NCBI GenBank assembly: GCA_003427395.1
Contig: BFEA01000149.1
Span: forward strand, 2,300,145-2,328,084
Length of the DNA stretch: 27,940 bases
Direction of reading: 5' to 3'
Origin: Chara braunii
Lineage: Eukaryota; Streptophyta; Charophyceae; Charales; Characeae
The notes beneath the pieces were generated by a model, which did not search any database, was not told the origin of the DNA, and was given only the letters and a program-made list of their open reading frames with translations. The position numbers and the translations under genes are program-made. Of the stretch, positions 17,400 to 27,209 are shown piece after piece; positions within the stretch are counted from its first letter, which is position 1; each line of letters begins with the position of its first letter.

Positions 17400-19813
17400 A
17401 TCAAGAGCAAGTGCAGCGATGTGACAAACCAATTTCTGTTCCGCGCGATTTTCTGTGCGATGATAATGAGGGGTCCTAGTAAGATGGGAAGGTTGGGCCA
17501 ATTACGGGAGATCGGGATCGAAGGAAAATTGCATCGGTGTCCTCGCTTCTTCGTCTTTCCTTTTTCGTCGCTTCTTTTCGAATGGATGGGTTCAGGGCCG
17601 GGCAAGTCCCGAGATGGTCGATTGAGTGGCCGTCGCGTCGACAAAGGCGCGAATAATAATGTTTGATGTCTCTTCTTTCTTGTTCTAATGTCGGGTTTTA
17701 GGCGCGGAGGTCGCGCGGGAATTTTGCTTCGTTCTTTTTGAATTTTCTTTTTGAATCTTGTCGAGCCTTGATGCCTCTCGAAATTTCGGACTTTCTTTTC
17801 AGAATTTGCGTTTTATTAAAGTTCTTTTGCATTAGCTAGGAATTTAGGAATTTAGGATTTCTTTTGCCGCGCAACGCCTTCTGCTTGCACGCTCCTTTTT
17901 GCGGCTGCAACGGAGCTCTGATTAGTCGGTGCCCTTAATCTTGCAAGTAACTGTAATTTTGGGCGGGCACTATTGTAACCGTATCCCTCTTCTTGAGCTT
18001 CGTTTTTCCCGCTCTCTTTTTCCCTTTTTGCTGTGCCTAGTTAGCCTGCGGCCTGCATGCTTGGATCGATGCGTGGACAGTGGCTACGTCCCCCACGCCG
18101 TGGTCTGGCCATATAGAACGTAGGCGCTCCCTCTCCTAATCTCCTTTCTAAGTCCTTGCAATTCTGTGTTCTTCGCGCATGCATGCACACTATAAATTCT
18201 GACTGCGCGATTAGATAGCTCTCTTAACCAGCGGTTGGAAGCTCAGGGTAGCGCGATCAGTGAGGGTCGGCTCATGAGCGAAGTAAGAGGTGAGTTGAAG
18301 TGGGAGTCGAGCGACCCGACGAGCTGGTGCCGAATGCGCGAGGTTGACGCGTGGGGCTACGACGGACTGTAGCACTCGGGCGAACCTGACGGGCGCAGGA
18401 GGACTAAGTGGGATGACGACTTCGTGGGTTGGTGCGTGACAACGGACTGTCCGCATCGGAGAGAGAGAGAGAGAGAGGAAGAGAGAGCTGAGGATGATGG
18501 ACGTGGATTTGCAATTTTCTTTGTCTTGTCTCCCTCTTTACTTTTGTATATAAATTTTGATCTCGGCTCAGGGCGACTCGCCCGTTTTCTTTTGTTTTCG
18601 GAATCCTTGTCTCGGTTTCAGCCCACACTTGTTTTGCCATTAATCTTGATCCTAGCTATAGCGTGTCTTGTCGAATGAATGGATGAATGAATGATATAAT
18701 TGTTGTTTTTTTTTACTGATTATCGTCTTTGCTTGCCATTTTAATACGCCATGGTGGAAATTCTGTATAATGACACCTTACATGCTCGAGAATGATTGCT
18801 TGCGGATTAGATGATTGGGTAGTTGTCCATGTCACGTGGTGATTTTGCATGAGGAATTAGACTCTCATTTTTCCAGAAGCAAGCGAATACCAAGCAAGGC
18901 TACGTGTAAGCGCGATCTGATTTGCGCAGACTACAAGTACCCACACGCACCGATTCGCGACCGTTGACGAACCTGACGCCTCCGGTAGGCGGGGAAAATT
19001 CTCCTCCTTCCATGCACCAACTGATAGGAATTTCCAATATCATATCGGGAAATCCCCTTGTCAGATTGATGCGTGTGAAAGGCTTCAAGTACGTTGCGAT
19101 GACAAGATGCCGAGCTCATGGGACTCAAAGTACTTCGAACCTTGGGTGAGAGAAGAACTTAGGCAGAGACGACCAGAATTCCCCTGCCTAACCGAGAACC
19201 GATTGTGCCCCAAGGAATTTCGTTGTGCCGTAACCAGCGATCCGAGGTGCCCCGATTACCCAACTACGTATGACACACAATATTTCATATCTCCTGACTT
19301 CGTCGTTATCACTACCAACTTCCCTCCATTCCGTCTTCTCCTCCCGTATCACCAACTCACTGTGGTACCGTGGAATTCCATCGCCCCGTATTGGCCCCGC
19401 ACGCCGTACAGAAACTGCAGACGACGCAGCCACCACTGATCCCCGGAGACTATGGAGCGTAATTACAACACACGACGGCAGATGTCACGCGTCTGCCCCC
19501 GAAGGTCTGACTTCTAAGAACCGCAACCCTCACGAGCCTCCCCTGAACCGCCGTCACCAACAGACGGATTGGACGGCCTCTGACGCACCGCGCATACCAT
19601 CTGCCTTATGCTGCACGACATCGACCGCCATCAGACCGAAAGTAACTCGCCCCTTAGTCCTATTGCATCTATGCCCCTGAACCCTTGTCACAGGAGATCT
19701 CAGTTCCGACCTGGGACTCCACCCCCACTTTCCCAAAAATCCTTGGCACACCCCTTTTCGCACTTCCAGGCCCACATCCCACTCCGATCAGGAAGTCGCG
19801 CGAGGCGTGAGGT
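17400..19813. other. Region upstream of the Ty3/gypsy body; should include its 5' LTR, boundaries not resolved
   Basis: An LTR must normally end just 5' of the primer-binding site at 19814. I cannot delimit it: no second LTR is in the window for comparison, and the bases before 19814 (GGCGTGAGGT) do not end in the usual CA. Seen here: T-rich U3-like sequence (17650-18200), a TATAAA at 18191, a second TATATAAAT at 18547, and a (GA)n tract (about 18459-18486). Open frames lack known domains. Confidence 0.4.
18191..18196 (+). promoter_or_regulatory. TATA-box-like site, possible LTR promoter
   Basis: CACACTATAAATTCTG has the form of a TATA box and lies 1.6 kb before the primer-binding site, a plausible U3 position only if the LTR is long. 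No independent support. Confidence 0.2.
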
Positions 19814-19825
19814 TGGTATCGGAGC
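19814..19825 (+). other. Candidate primer-binding site (initiator-Met tRNA type)
   Basis: TGGTATCGGAGC differs at one base from TGGTATCAGAGC, the complement of the 3' end of plant initiator-Met tRNA that many plant LTR retrotransposons use. It lies 145 bp before the gag ATG (19959), a usual distance. Confidence 0.6.
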
Positions 19826-19958
19826 CCGATACGTGGCAGGGTTCTAGGACTCATAGCTGGGCGATCTAGCTAATAGGGGACGACCTCGACCCCGGAACGC
19901 GCATCGACGCGATCCTGTCGCCACCAGAAGCCGGTCTGAGGCCCCACGGACGGTCAAC

Positions 19959-21308
19959 ATGAACGTTAATCAGCAAAAACCCCAACAGAACCCGAATCCC
20001 TAACAGAATCCTAATCAACCCGTACCACGAGCACGGGCACCCATGACACCACCCGATCTCTATCTGTTCAATCCCGCTCATCACCTTGTTGGAGCATAGT
20101 TGGCCACGCTCCGAGCTCAGCAGTATGATGACAATGAGGCGCAGGTAAATATCCCCACTCGATTGGGAGGAGACGCCCATCATTGGTTTAACACCTATGT
20201 ATGGGTCGATCTCCCGACATTCGAGCGAGATTTCTTGAATCGATTCGATTACATCCACCCGGAACAGGCTCTTTTTATGATTAAAGATCGAGTTCAAAAA
20301 CCCCTCGAATTTGTCATCGAGTATCGAAATCGATTTTATATGATGTTTGTGAAAACGGAACGAGGCGAACAGGTAGGCAGAGACTTGTTCATCGACGGAC
20401 TTCGCAGCCGAACGATGAGGGCGAAACTGCGAAAACAATTTTCCCCCATCAACCACACGCTGCAACAGATCATGCCAGTCGCAGAGGAAATGGAACGAAA
20501 GTTCGCTGCGGGTTTCCTAGAAAGGGAAGACTATCCTAGGGAAGGAGACTCGTCCGAACTAGCGAGAGCTAAAGCTGAGTTGGCAACACTATAGAACAAA
20601 TTTGAAAACATGGGGTTTGTGTCGAGCCTTGTCACCTATCTAAAACAGATTGGTCCCAAACGACCGGTCCTAAGTGTGATCACGAGCACGCCCGCGCCTG
20701 TAATGATGGCACCCCCACCTCCGATCGAAACCCCCGCACGACCGAATGAGTCTTCCGCCCTATTGGAACTAACCAAAATACTGGTCAATCTGATTCAGGA
20801 AAGCAAAAAGGAACAGCGGGAGCACCACACTCGGATAGAGGGAATGATGAGGTCGATGCGACCAATAGCGGTGCGTACCGCTCCGATTCAACACGGATTG
20901 GCTCCGGCACCCCCTCCCGCAGGGATCCCTGGCAATCTGAATGTTTGTTACACATGTCATCAGCCAGGGCACATAGCCCGAGATTGCCCCCATCGACCCT
21001 CGCAGCAACGGGTCGGAACCGCACCGGTAGCAGCGGCCCCGATCACCAACGGACCTGGACGGGTAGGGGCACTGATGGAAGAAATGGAAGGAGGCGGAAG
21101 CACATTAGCTACGACGGAGGAAGCCGCTGAACTAATCCCGTTGGATCAGTATGTAACGCTTGGTTACCCGGGGCTTGGGATGATTGGAACGATTAGACCC
21201 GCCCCAGAACAAAGGGAAGTGGCGGAATGGCGACCTTCTCCAGGGGAAATGGAGTTGGGAGGACCCACCTTCGTCACGGGGGAAATCAATGTTCTCAACA
21301 TCGTTTGA
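19959..21308 (+). pseudogene. gag: Ty3/gypsy gag (capsid and CCHC nucleocapsid), interrupted
   Basis: Gag packages the element RNA in virus-like particles. The start chosen is ATG 19959, the first in the frame after the primer-binding site. The N terminus is Gln/Asn/Pro-rich. The capsid part (about 20100-20590) has the retrotransposon-gag pattern: HHWFNTYV, LPTFERDFLNRF, a Q-K-P-L-E-F-V-I-E-Y-R-N-R-F segment and DLFIDGLRSRT. A Pro-rich linker leads to a perfect zinc knuckle CYTCHQPGHIARDC (20946-20987; CX2CX4HX4C). In-frame stops: TAA 20001-20003, TAG 20097-20099, TAG 20592-20594, TGA 21306-21308. All segments stay in one frame, so no indel has occurred over 1.35 kb. The same frame continues through linker sequence with more stops to the protease. 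Confidence 0.85.
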
Positions 21309-21500
21309 GCCTTAGATCATCAGATTCCTCTTCCGACTGGTCATCTACTTTCGATATCGGAACAAGCCAACGAATGAATGCTGCAACACTGCAAAGCGAA
21401 CCGGAAATGATTCGCCCTTGCCCGAACAGCGAGCATAAAAGCAAAAAATCCCACGCCAAATGAAAATGCATCAGGTACTTCAGACCCGATACGGTTAGGA

Positions 21501-22313
21501 TTGATTCAAAAAGATGATCATTTCCTACGAATTAAACCAATACCATGGAAATCCGCAGAATGCGATATCGAGGTATGGGGAATCCCGTGCAATGCTATCA
21601 TTGATTCCGGGGCCGTTGTCCTAGCTATCTCATTACGGGTAGTTGAAAAAGCAGGAAGAAAGAATGATATAATCATGCTTACGAAAAAAAATCATCTCGT
21701 TTCAGCAGATGAATAAAATATTAAAACAGTAGGACGGATGACCAATATTGCTTTCCGATTAGGAAAAGTACATGCCTTAGGAGATGTCGTAGTTTTAGAC
21801 GTAAACACTTACGACGTCCTTTTTGGACTTCCCGCTCTTGTGGCCTTGCGAGCCAACCCGGACTTCGAGAGGCGATCCTTTGTCCTCCGTAATACAGGAG
21901 GAAAGCCCTATGTTGTACCTATGAGACTGACTCTTCGAACTATGGCTAACGTAACCCCACGAGTTTCTCCCATGATGGCGGGAACTCTCCACGTGATTAC
22001 CTGGGATAACTCTGTTGACGATGAACAATCTCTGAAGGACGCGGACAGCAGTGACGGGGACGATCCAGTAATTCTGGAAATGGCGCAACAGCGTATCTAT
22101 TACCCTATGCAACAAGCAAACACAAGATCGCTAAGCCTGACTGATCAGAGTCTACAAAGAACGCAAACCATGATTATGGGTGAACCCCTCGTGCAGATTT
22201 CGACGATGGTCGATTCTTTGGAACCCCCTGGAACCCTGTACGAAGGTATTTCCTCTTTACTTGCCCGATATAATGACAAAAGGCACTATTGCGACATCAC
22301 GAGTCTCCCATGA
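21501..22313 (+). pseudogene. Ty3/gypsy aspartic protease region
   Basis: This domain would cleave the polyprotein. The active-site motif is DSGA at 21603-21614, preceded by hydrophobic NAII and followed by VVLAIS, as in retroviral-type proteases. The flap region follows, and VVVLDVNTYDVLFGLPAL (about 21795-21848) matches the conserved C-terminal LG-L strand of the fold, with FG for the usual LG. It is in the same frame as gag; a TAA at 21714-21716 separates the two halves. The stretch from about 21900 to 22313 is linker to the polymerase, without a recognised domain. Confidence 0.8.
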
Positions 22314-22591
22314 TCTCTCTTGACACCTGCAAAAGAGATACGATTGATACGTTTAGGGGCGGAGACCAATTCTTCGGAACCCCCTGAGCGCCTCGAAACT
22401 GGCCTCGGAATCAAAATCGTAACGAAACCAGTGCCATAGCAAGACATTCGAGACGGAATAACACCGGAAGAACATGTGGTCATCCCACGGTATTCTCCTG
22501 GCGATCGGATAATTTGTTTATTCCCGCGCCCCCGCCCGAAAACACTAAGCGGGTGAGTACGAAACACATCGATGTACGGATATGAGATGAG
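22314..22591 (+). other. Protease-polymerase linker with frame change
   Basis: No long open frame. The plus frame shifts between the protease (frame of 21738) and reverse transcriptase (frame of 22592), so at least one indel has occurred here. Confidence 0.6.
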
Positions 22592-23640
22592 TTGTACGAG
22601 TTGCACGTGCCCCAATACGTACCTGATGAGATCCATCACTTAATCGCGGATATTCTGAAAGAATACAAAGGAGCGATTAGTACGACGGACACAGACATTG
22701 GAGTGTCGTTAGTCATACAGCAGGAGATTCAAACTGGAAACCATCCCCTGATTCACTGTAAGCCCTACAGATACTCCCTGGTAGAACGGAAAACGGTCCT
22801 TGAGCGGATTCGAGAATTCGAAGCGAATGGTTGGATCAAACCCGCCACCGGGCCATGGTTGTTCCCAGTAGTACTGGTGCCAAAAAAGAACAGATCGATT
22901 CACATATGCATTGATTATCGCAAGTTGAATGACATCACAATTAAAGATGTGTACCCCCTTTTCAGGATTGATGATTTGCTATATGCGATTGGTTGTGCTA
23001 ATTATTTTAGTAAATTTGATATTCGTCACGACTTCCATCACATCCTGGTTAAGGAGGAAGATCGGCCGAAAACAGCCTTTGCATTGTTTAAAGGCACGTG
23101 ACAGTGGGTTCGATGTCCGATGGGGATTTGCAACGCGCCTGCCACATTTCAGCGGGCTATGAACGTGACGTTCCAGAACTTCGTCAACAAGACACGCCTC
23201 ACTCAAGGGATGATTAACTTCTGCGTCATCGTGTATATGGACGACATCCTCGTCTACTCGGAGACCTTTCACGGGCATGCACAACACATCGAATGGACAC
23301 TGGGAGCTCTCAGAGACGCTGGGTTCAAGATCGCGCTCGAGAAAAGCGAGTTTTTCCTCTCGGAAATCTTGTTCTTGGGTTACGTGGTGACACGTGGAGG
23401 ACTGCGACCAGATTCAAGGAAAGTCACGGCGGTGAAAGATGCTCCCGTCCCCATGTCAGTGACGCAGGTTCGAGCCTTCCTGGGACTAGCATCGTACTAC
23501 CGACGTCTTATCAAAGGCTTCGCTGCGATTGCGCGACCTCTGACGAATCTGCTACGAAAGGACCAGCCCCTCAGTTGGGACGCAGAGTGCGAACAGGCCT
23601 TCGCCACCCTCAAAGGCGCTTGGCGACGACACCTATTTTG
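22592..23640 (+). pseudogene. Ty3/gypsy reverse transcriptase
   Basis: RNA- and DNA-directed DNA polymerase of the element. Visible motifs in order: IQTGNHPLIHCKPYRYS (start of the domain), NGWIKPATGPWLFPVVLVPK, ICIDYRKLNDITIKDVYPL, FSKFDIRHDFHHI (first catalytic Asp), KTAFALFKG, CPMGICNAPATFQRAM and the catalytic VYMDDILVYS (YMDD at 23234-23245). The thumb/connection follows: EKSEFFLSEILFLGYVV, VRAFLGLASYYRRLI, ending SWDAECEQAFATLK. A TGA at 23099-23101 interrupts just before QWV. All three catalytic Asp residues are kept; the frame is otherwise open over about 1 kb. The product would be fused to RNase H, whose frame differs after about 23620. Confidence 0.93.
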
Positions 23641-24139
23641 ATCCGGCCGGACCCTACGAAGCAGTTCATTCTCATCACGGACTGGCAGCCAGAGGCGATT
23701 TCCGTTATTCTAGCGCAGAAGGGGAACGACGGCCGATAGCATGTCATCGAGTACACGTCTCGTACGGTACCAGACGAACGAAATCACGATTCAGCCCTGC
23801 ATGAATGCTATGTCGTAGTCTAGGGAATCTAGCACTTCCATCCGTACCTGTACGGACAAAAGTTCCTCCTTGTAACCGATCACGAGCCATTATTGGCTCT
23901 CAAGAAGCTCACTAATTACAGGGGTATGATTGGACGGTGGGCGGTGCGCCTACAGAAATACGACTTCGACATCATCCATTGAAAGACAGGGAGGCACGGC
24001 AACACGGACGGGTTGACACGTCTGCATCGCCCCGCTAAGATACCTAAGGGTGAAGAAATCATTCCGTGGAAGGAGCCAGAGTCAGCCAACGGACCCAAGT
24101 ATGGACAAGTGGCAGTCCTTCCACGTGGCAAGAAGCAGG
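23641..24139 (+). pseudogene. Ty3/gypsy RNase H, with several stops
   Basis: RNase H removes the RNA template strand. Frame of 23293 from about 23625: FILITDWQPEAISVILAQ (first Asp of the active site), HVIEYTSRTVPDERNH, then ECYVVV-stop-GI-stop-HFHPYLYG, FLLVTDHEPLLALKKL, and YDFDIIH-stop-KTGRHGNTDGLTR, the family's closing motif. Stops: TAG 23737-23739, TAG 23821-23823, TAG 23830-23832, TGA 23980-23982. In relatives the second is a Trp position (VVWAI) and the last an Arg. The canonical TDAS reads TDWQ here, so the serine/alanine pair is lost. The frame changes to integrase near 24140. Confidence 0.88.
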
Positions 24140-24142
24140 TGA

Positions 24143-25874
24143 TTGGCAATGAGTGACGGAGGTAATCCTACAACTCCTCTCTCTCCCCTCTCATCTTTAT
24201 CTTTCCTCTCCCTACCCGACAAATTTTGTTATTTTTGTGAAGTGATCTCGCGCGTCTACTCGACCTCAATGCGTCCTAGTGGGGAAGGGTATGCAGAATG
24301 GGTAGATTGTCGACAGTGTGTCGCACGAGCCCATGGCTCGTGCATCCAGTACAGAAGTGGCGATAAGCCTTGGTTGTGTCCCCTATGTCGGTCTAATAAG
24401 ATCCCGACTGAAGCTCGATTTCTCGACGCCACGTCAGAAGGGTTGAAAAAGACCCGGAAGTTTAGAAGAGCCGAGGTATGGACAAACATCGCTCTCATAG
24501 CTACCTTGGTAGGTAACCCCCTCCAGGACTTCACTAAGGAGGATCGGAGGAGGGCCAACGAAAGGGCTAGGGACTATCGGTGGAACGAGGGTCGGTTAGA
24601 AAAACGAAAGACGGATGGTAGTGGGATTTGGATGGTAGTGCCGCACCCGTTCATGAGGTATGACTGCGTTAAGACGGCGCATGAGGAAACTGCAGCCCAT
24701 TTTGCCGTACGGATCACGGAAGCGGCAATCGACAAGAACGAATGGTATTGGTCCAATATTTGTGATGATGTGAAATTCATCATCACGAACTGCCAGGTCT
24801 GCGCTGCTGACAAGGCGCCGATTCAGCCGCCAAGATCGATAGTACTGACGGTAGTTGAACGACCGTTTCAAAGGTTTAGCATGGATACTACCGATATTGT
24901 GGTGCCCCCTGGACCTAATAGCTGCGAGTATTCAATCCTACTGGTATTCGTCGACCACTTTTCGAAATGGATTGAGGCGTACCCGTGTCGTACGTGACGA
25001 GCGGCCGAAATTGCACGATACGTCAATTGGTTTCTAGGGATGCACCAGAAACGGAGGAAATCCTGATCGACAATGGGGTAGAATTTAGAGGGGAAGTTTA
25101 AGGAATATGGTCGTACATGGCGTCGCCATTCGGAATACTGCACCCCACATGTCACAATCTAACGGTCAGGTAGAAAACGCAAATCGGGTGATAAAGACAA
25201 CATTGCGGCGAAACATCGCGGCACGGGATCCGAGGCCCTGGCCCGATATCGTAGATCATATCCTGGCGGTCCATCGGGGAACGCCTCACGAATCGACGGG
25301 CCTTAGCCCCTTTCAATTACGAACCAATAGCGTAGCTTGTGTCTCGATATCGAGTCTCCCCGATGAATCTTCATTGAACCGACGGCCCACAAGGGCCACG
25401 GTTCGGGACAAGGCCAAGCGGCACATGGAACTGATGGAACGGTCTCTTCCCCGATTAGCCCGAAAGCGCCAAAAAATGACTGAGTTGGCCCACGGCCGAC
25501 AGGTCCGTAGCTACGAGGCCCGAAATGGGAACGCAGGACCACGGCCCCTGTATAAATTAGAGGAGCTAGTGCAGGTGAGGAAATGTGCTCGCCAGGGAAA
25601 GATAGCGCCACGATTCTTCGGGCGATTTCGTGTGATCGAACTCGGACCGAACGGGGTGAACACCGTGCGCCTCGTGCCGGAGGTCTTGGAAACCCAATCG
25701 GCTCGACCGATCGTCCGCCACGTGTCCTATCTACGTCCTCTCCCTTCCTCTCCATCTCCAGCTGTGTCTGCTTCCTCCTTCGCTACGGAAGAGGACGATG
25801 ACTCTTTATCGCTTTCATCCCTTCCTGCATCTATCGACCTTTCTCATACCTCGTCCCCATCGCCATCACCATGA
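24143..25874 (+). pseudogene. Ty3/gypsy integrase with N-terminal PHD-type finger
   Basis: Integrase inserts the cDNA. After the PHD-type finger and a linker comes the H2C2 zinc domain: HEETAAHF (H-x5-H), 30 residues, CQVC. The catalytic core has FSMDTTDI (first Asp, codon at 24884), LIDNGVEF (second Asp, 25069-25071) and SNGQVENANRVIK (Glu, 25173-25175), about D35E spacing. The core is broken by TGA 24995-24997, further stops and a frame change near 25080; the 25107-25874 frame then stays open. Near the C terminus are IAPRFFGRFRVIELG and VRHVSYLRPL, resembling the GPY/F-type domain of Ty3/gypsy integrases. The tail is Ser/Asp-rich with no chromodomain. The order PHD, H2C2, core, GPY/F-like is unusual. 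Confidence 0.88.
24227..24388 (+). other. PHD-type C4HC3 finger between RNase H and integrase
   Basis: Encoded within the integrase open frame (codons 29-82 from 24143). Ligand spacing is C-x2-C, 23 residues, C-x2-C, x4, H-x2-C, 11 residues, C-x2-C. Motifs are FCYFCEV, WVDCRQCVARAHGSC and KPWLCPLCRS. The Trp two residues before the last Cys pair is the hallmark that separates PHD from RING and FYVE fingers, and C-x2-C-x4-H-x2-C is also PHD-like. PHD fingers bind histone H3 tails, so a role in targeting integration to chromatin is a reasonable inference. All eight ligands are intact in an otherwise decayed copy. A Ser/Leu-rich stretch encoded by a pyrimidine tract (24175-24212) precedes it. 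Confidence 0.75.
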
Positions 25875-26761
25875 GTTCTCACTGAGCGGGCTCTCGGCGA
25901 TCACATGCTGGCGCCACGCAGCGACATTTCCGCAATTCGGCAAGTCCATCACCCGCGATTCAGTCTGGATCTTCTATGACTCGCGCAGTTCTTCTCTACC
26001 ACGGGAGTGTACGCGGCGGCATAGTTCCGATTTACGGGCCATCGACAAGCGATCGTGTTGGCAGAAGCGACGACGGTTCGACGATTGTCAGCACCAGGAG
26101 TTAACCACGTGTCTACCGTCGTTCTCTTTAGCATTGATATTAGCGACGGCTATCCGGACGTCGCTAAGGGAGTGGGGCAAGCAGCTGGCAATGGAGTGGA
26201 ATCAGTGGCTTACGCGCCACAGTGACAATCTTCTCCCCACGGACAGCATCGACGTCGGAGGGCTTCGAACGGCTCGGCACGAGCCGGCGGTGGTACTTCC
26301 GGAGCTCGTTCCCTTCCAGCGTCCTCAATGAACCGCTCCCAACTCTCTACCTCCGCTCTCCCCTCTCTCTTCCCTACCTTCTGGCAGTCTGACCTTTGCC
26401 CCCATCTCTCCTTTCGTCTGGAACTACTTGTTGTCTCCCTCCTTGATCGGAGATAGTGGGAACTGTGGTGCGAGCACTTCGTCGATCTTCCAGTGTGTTT
26501 GGTTGGGGTGCAGATAACGTGGACGAGGGACATAGAACATCGTGCCTGGACCGAATACGTGGAGCTGCTGATCATCCAAGCTTGGAGGATGGAGGTGGAA
26601 GGAGACCTTCTCTGATTTCTACCCGGATCGGTGCGGCCCGGCCATGACAAGTAATCGTACAGGAGCTTACGATTCCCCTCGCGCAGCTGGTCGACGATCT
26701 CCCTCTTGATATCGTTTCGCAGTGCGATGAGAGCCCGGTCCCGCACATCCTTTCGCGAACT
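25875..26761 (+). pseudogene. Decayed coding-like stretch downstream of integrase, unrecognised
   Basis: The integrase frame continues past its TGA (25872-25874) with few stops to about 26238, and reads like protein (RFTGHRQAIVLAEATTV, NHVSTVVLFSIDISDG). Another frame is open 25798-26331. From about 26450 a third frame gives WELWCEHFVDLPVC and TRDIEHRAWTEYVELL before stops. I recognise no domain. A minus-strand open frame (26210-26746) also exists and cannot be excluded. The position suggests an extra ORF between pol and the 3' LTR. Confidence 0.35.
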
Positions 26762-27139
26762 TTGACGCCCTACCTACAGTGGTCGGCCTGCCTCGAGGAG
26801 CACGCAGGTAACAGCAACCCGCCATCGCAACGAGAGTACCTAGACCCGCGGAGGATAATCGACCTCGCCTTCTTTCAGCCCCGAACTGCCTTTGAAGACG
26901 AAGGGCTAACACTAGAGGAGGAAGAAGAAGGGGGCGTAGAGGGAGGCGACGAGGAGGAGGAAGAGAAAACCTCCGAAGAACTAGGGAGTTATAGTCAATA
27001 CAGCGAGGAAAAGTCTGGTGAAGAAGAAGAAGAAGAAGAGGAGGAGCAGTTGGAAGAAGAGGAGGAATCTGAGAAGGAGACTTTGGGTGAAGAGGCGGAT
27101 CACGCAGAGACTCAAGAGGAGGATCCCGAGGCGACGTGA
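26762..27139 (+). CDS. Acidic Glu-rich open frame, part of a possible extra ORF
   Basis: Upstream the frame is open from about 26690 (QLVDDLPLDIVSQCDESP). Residues 1-45 are ordinary (YLQWSACLEEH); about residues 48-125 are a Glu-rich run with scattered Gly, Ser and Asp, encoded by GAGGAA repeats. After TGA 27137-27139 the same frame continues to about 27400 with a Glu/Asp/Pro then Arg/Ser-rich part. Low-complexity acidic tracts are common in eukaryotic chromatin proteins, but GAR repeats can also arise by slippage. No function can be assigned. Confidence 0.35.
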   Translation: MTPYLQWSACLEEHAGNSNPPSQREYLDPRRIIDLAFFQPRTAFEDEGLTLEEEEEGGVEGGDEEEEEKTSEELGSYSQYSEEKSGEEEEEEEEEQLEEEEESEKETLGEEADHAETQEEDPEAT

Positions 27140-27209
27140 AGGAGAGAGGAGATAGCAGCCGGGAAGCAGCCGCTGGAGTTCGCGAGCGGAGTGGATCTGT
27201 TGATCCCGA

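Larger units (their letters stand above)
19814..25874 (+). mobile_element. Decayed Ty3/gypsy LTR retrotransposon, PBS through integrase
   Basis: Domain order is gag, protease, reverse transcriptase, RNase H, PHD-type finger, integrase, that is, Ty3/gypsy order (integrase last). Gag through protease is one reading frame interrupted by stops (e.g. 20001, 20097, 20592, 21306). Frames change between protease and reverse transcriptase (22314-22591), near 23620, near 24140 and near 25080. Key catalytic residues of the protease, polymerase and integrase remain. Most stops are explained by C-to-T or G-to-A transitions at Gln, Arg or Trp codons. The copy cannot make a full polyprotein, but the domains are well preserved. 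Confidence 0.9.

Noticed and set aside
20001-24997. Alternative genetic code (reassigned stops) explaining the in-frame stops
   Set aside because: All three stop codons occur and there are real frame changes as well; mutational decay is simpler.
24143-25874. C-terminal chromodomain of a chromovirus
   Set aside because: After the LRPL motif only a Ser/Asp/Pro-rich tail is read; no aromatic-cage pattern is seen.
26210-26746. Minus-strand 178-codon open frame as an antisense gene of the retroelement
   Set aside because: Antisense ORFs exist in some plant Ty3/gypsy elements, but this one has no recognisable motif and overlaps plus-strand coding-like sequence. Not supportable alone.
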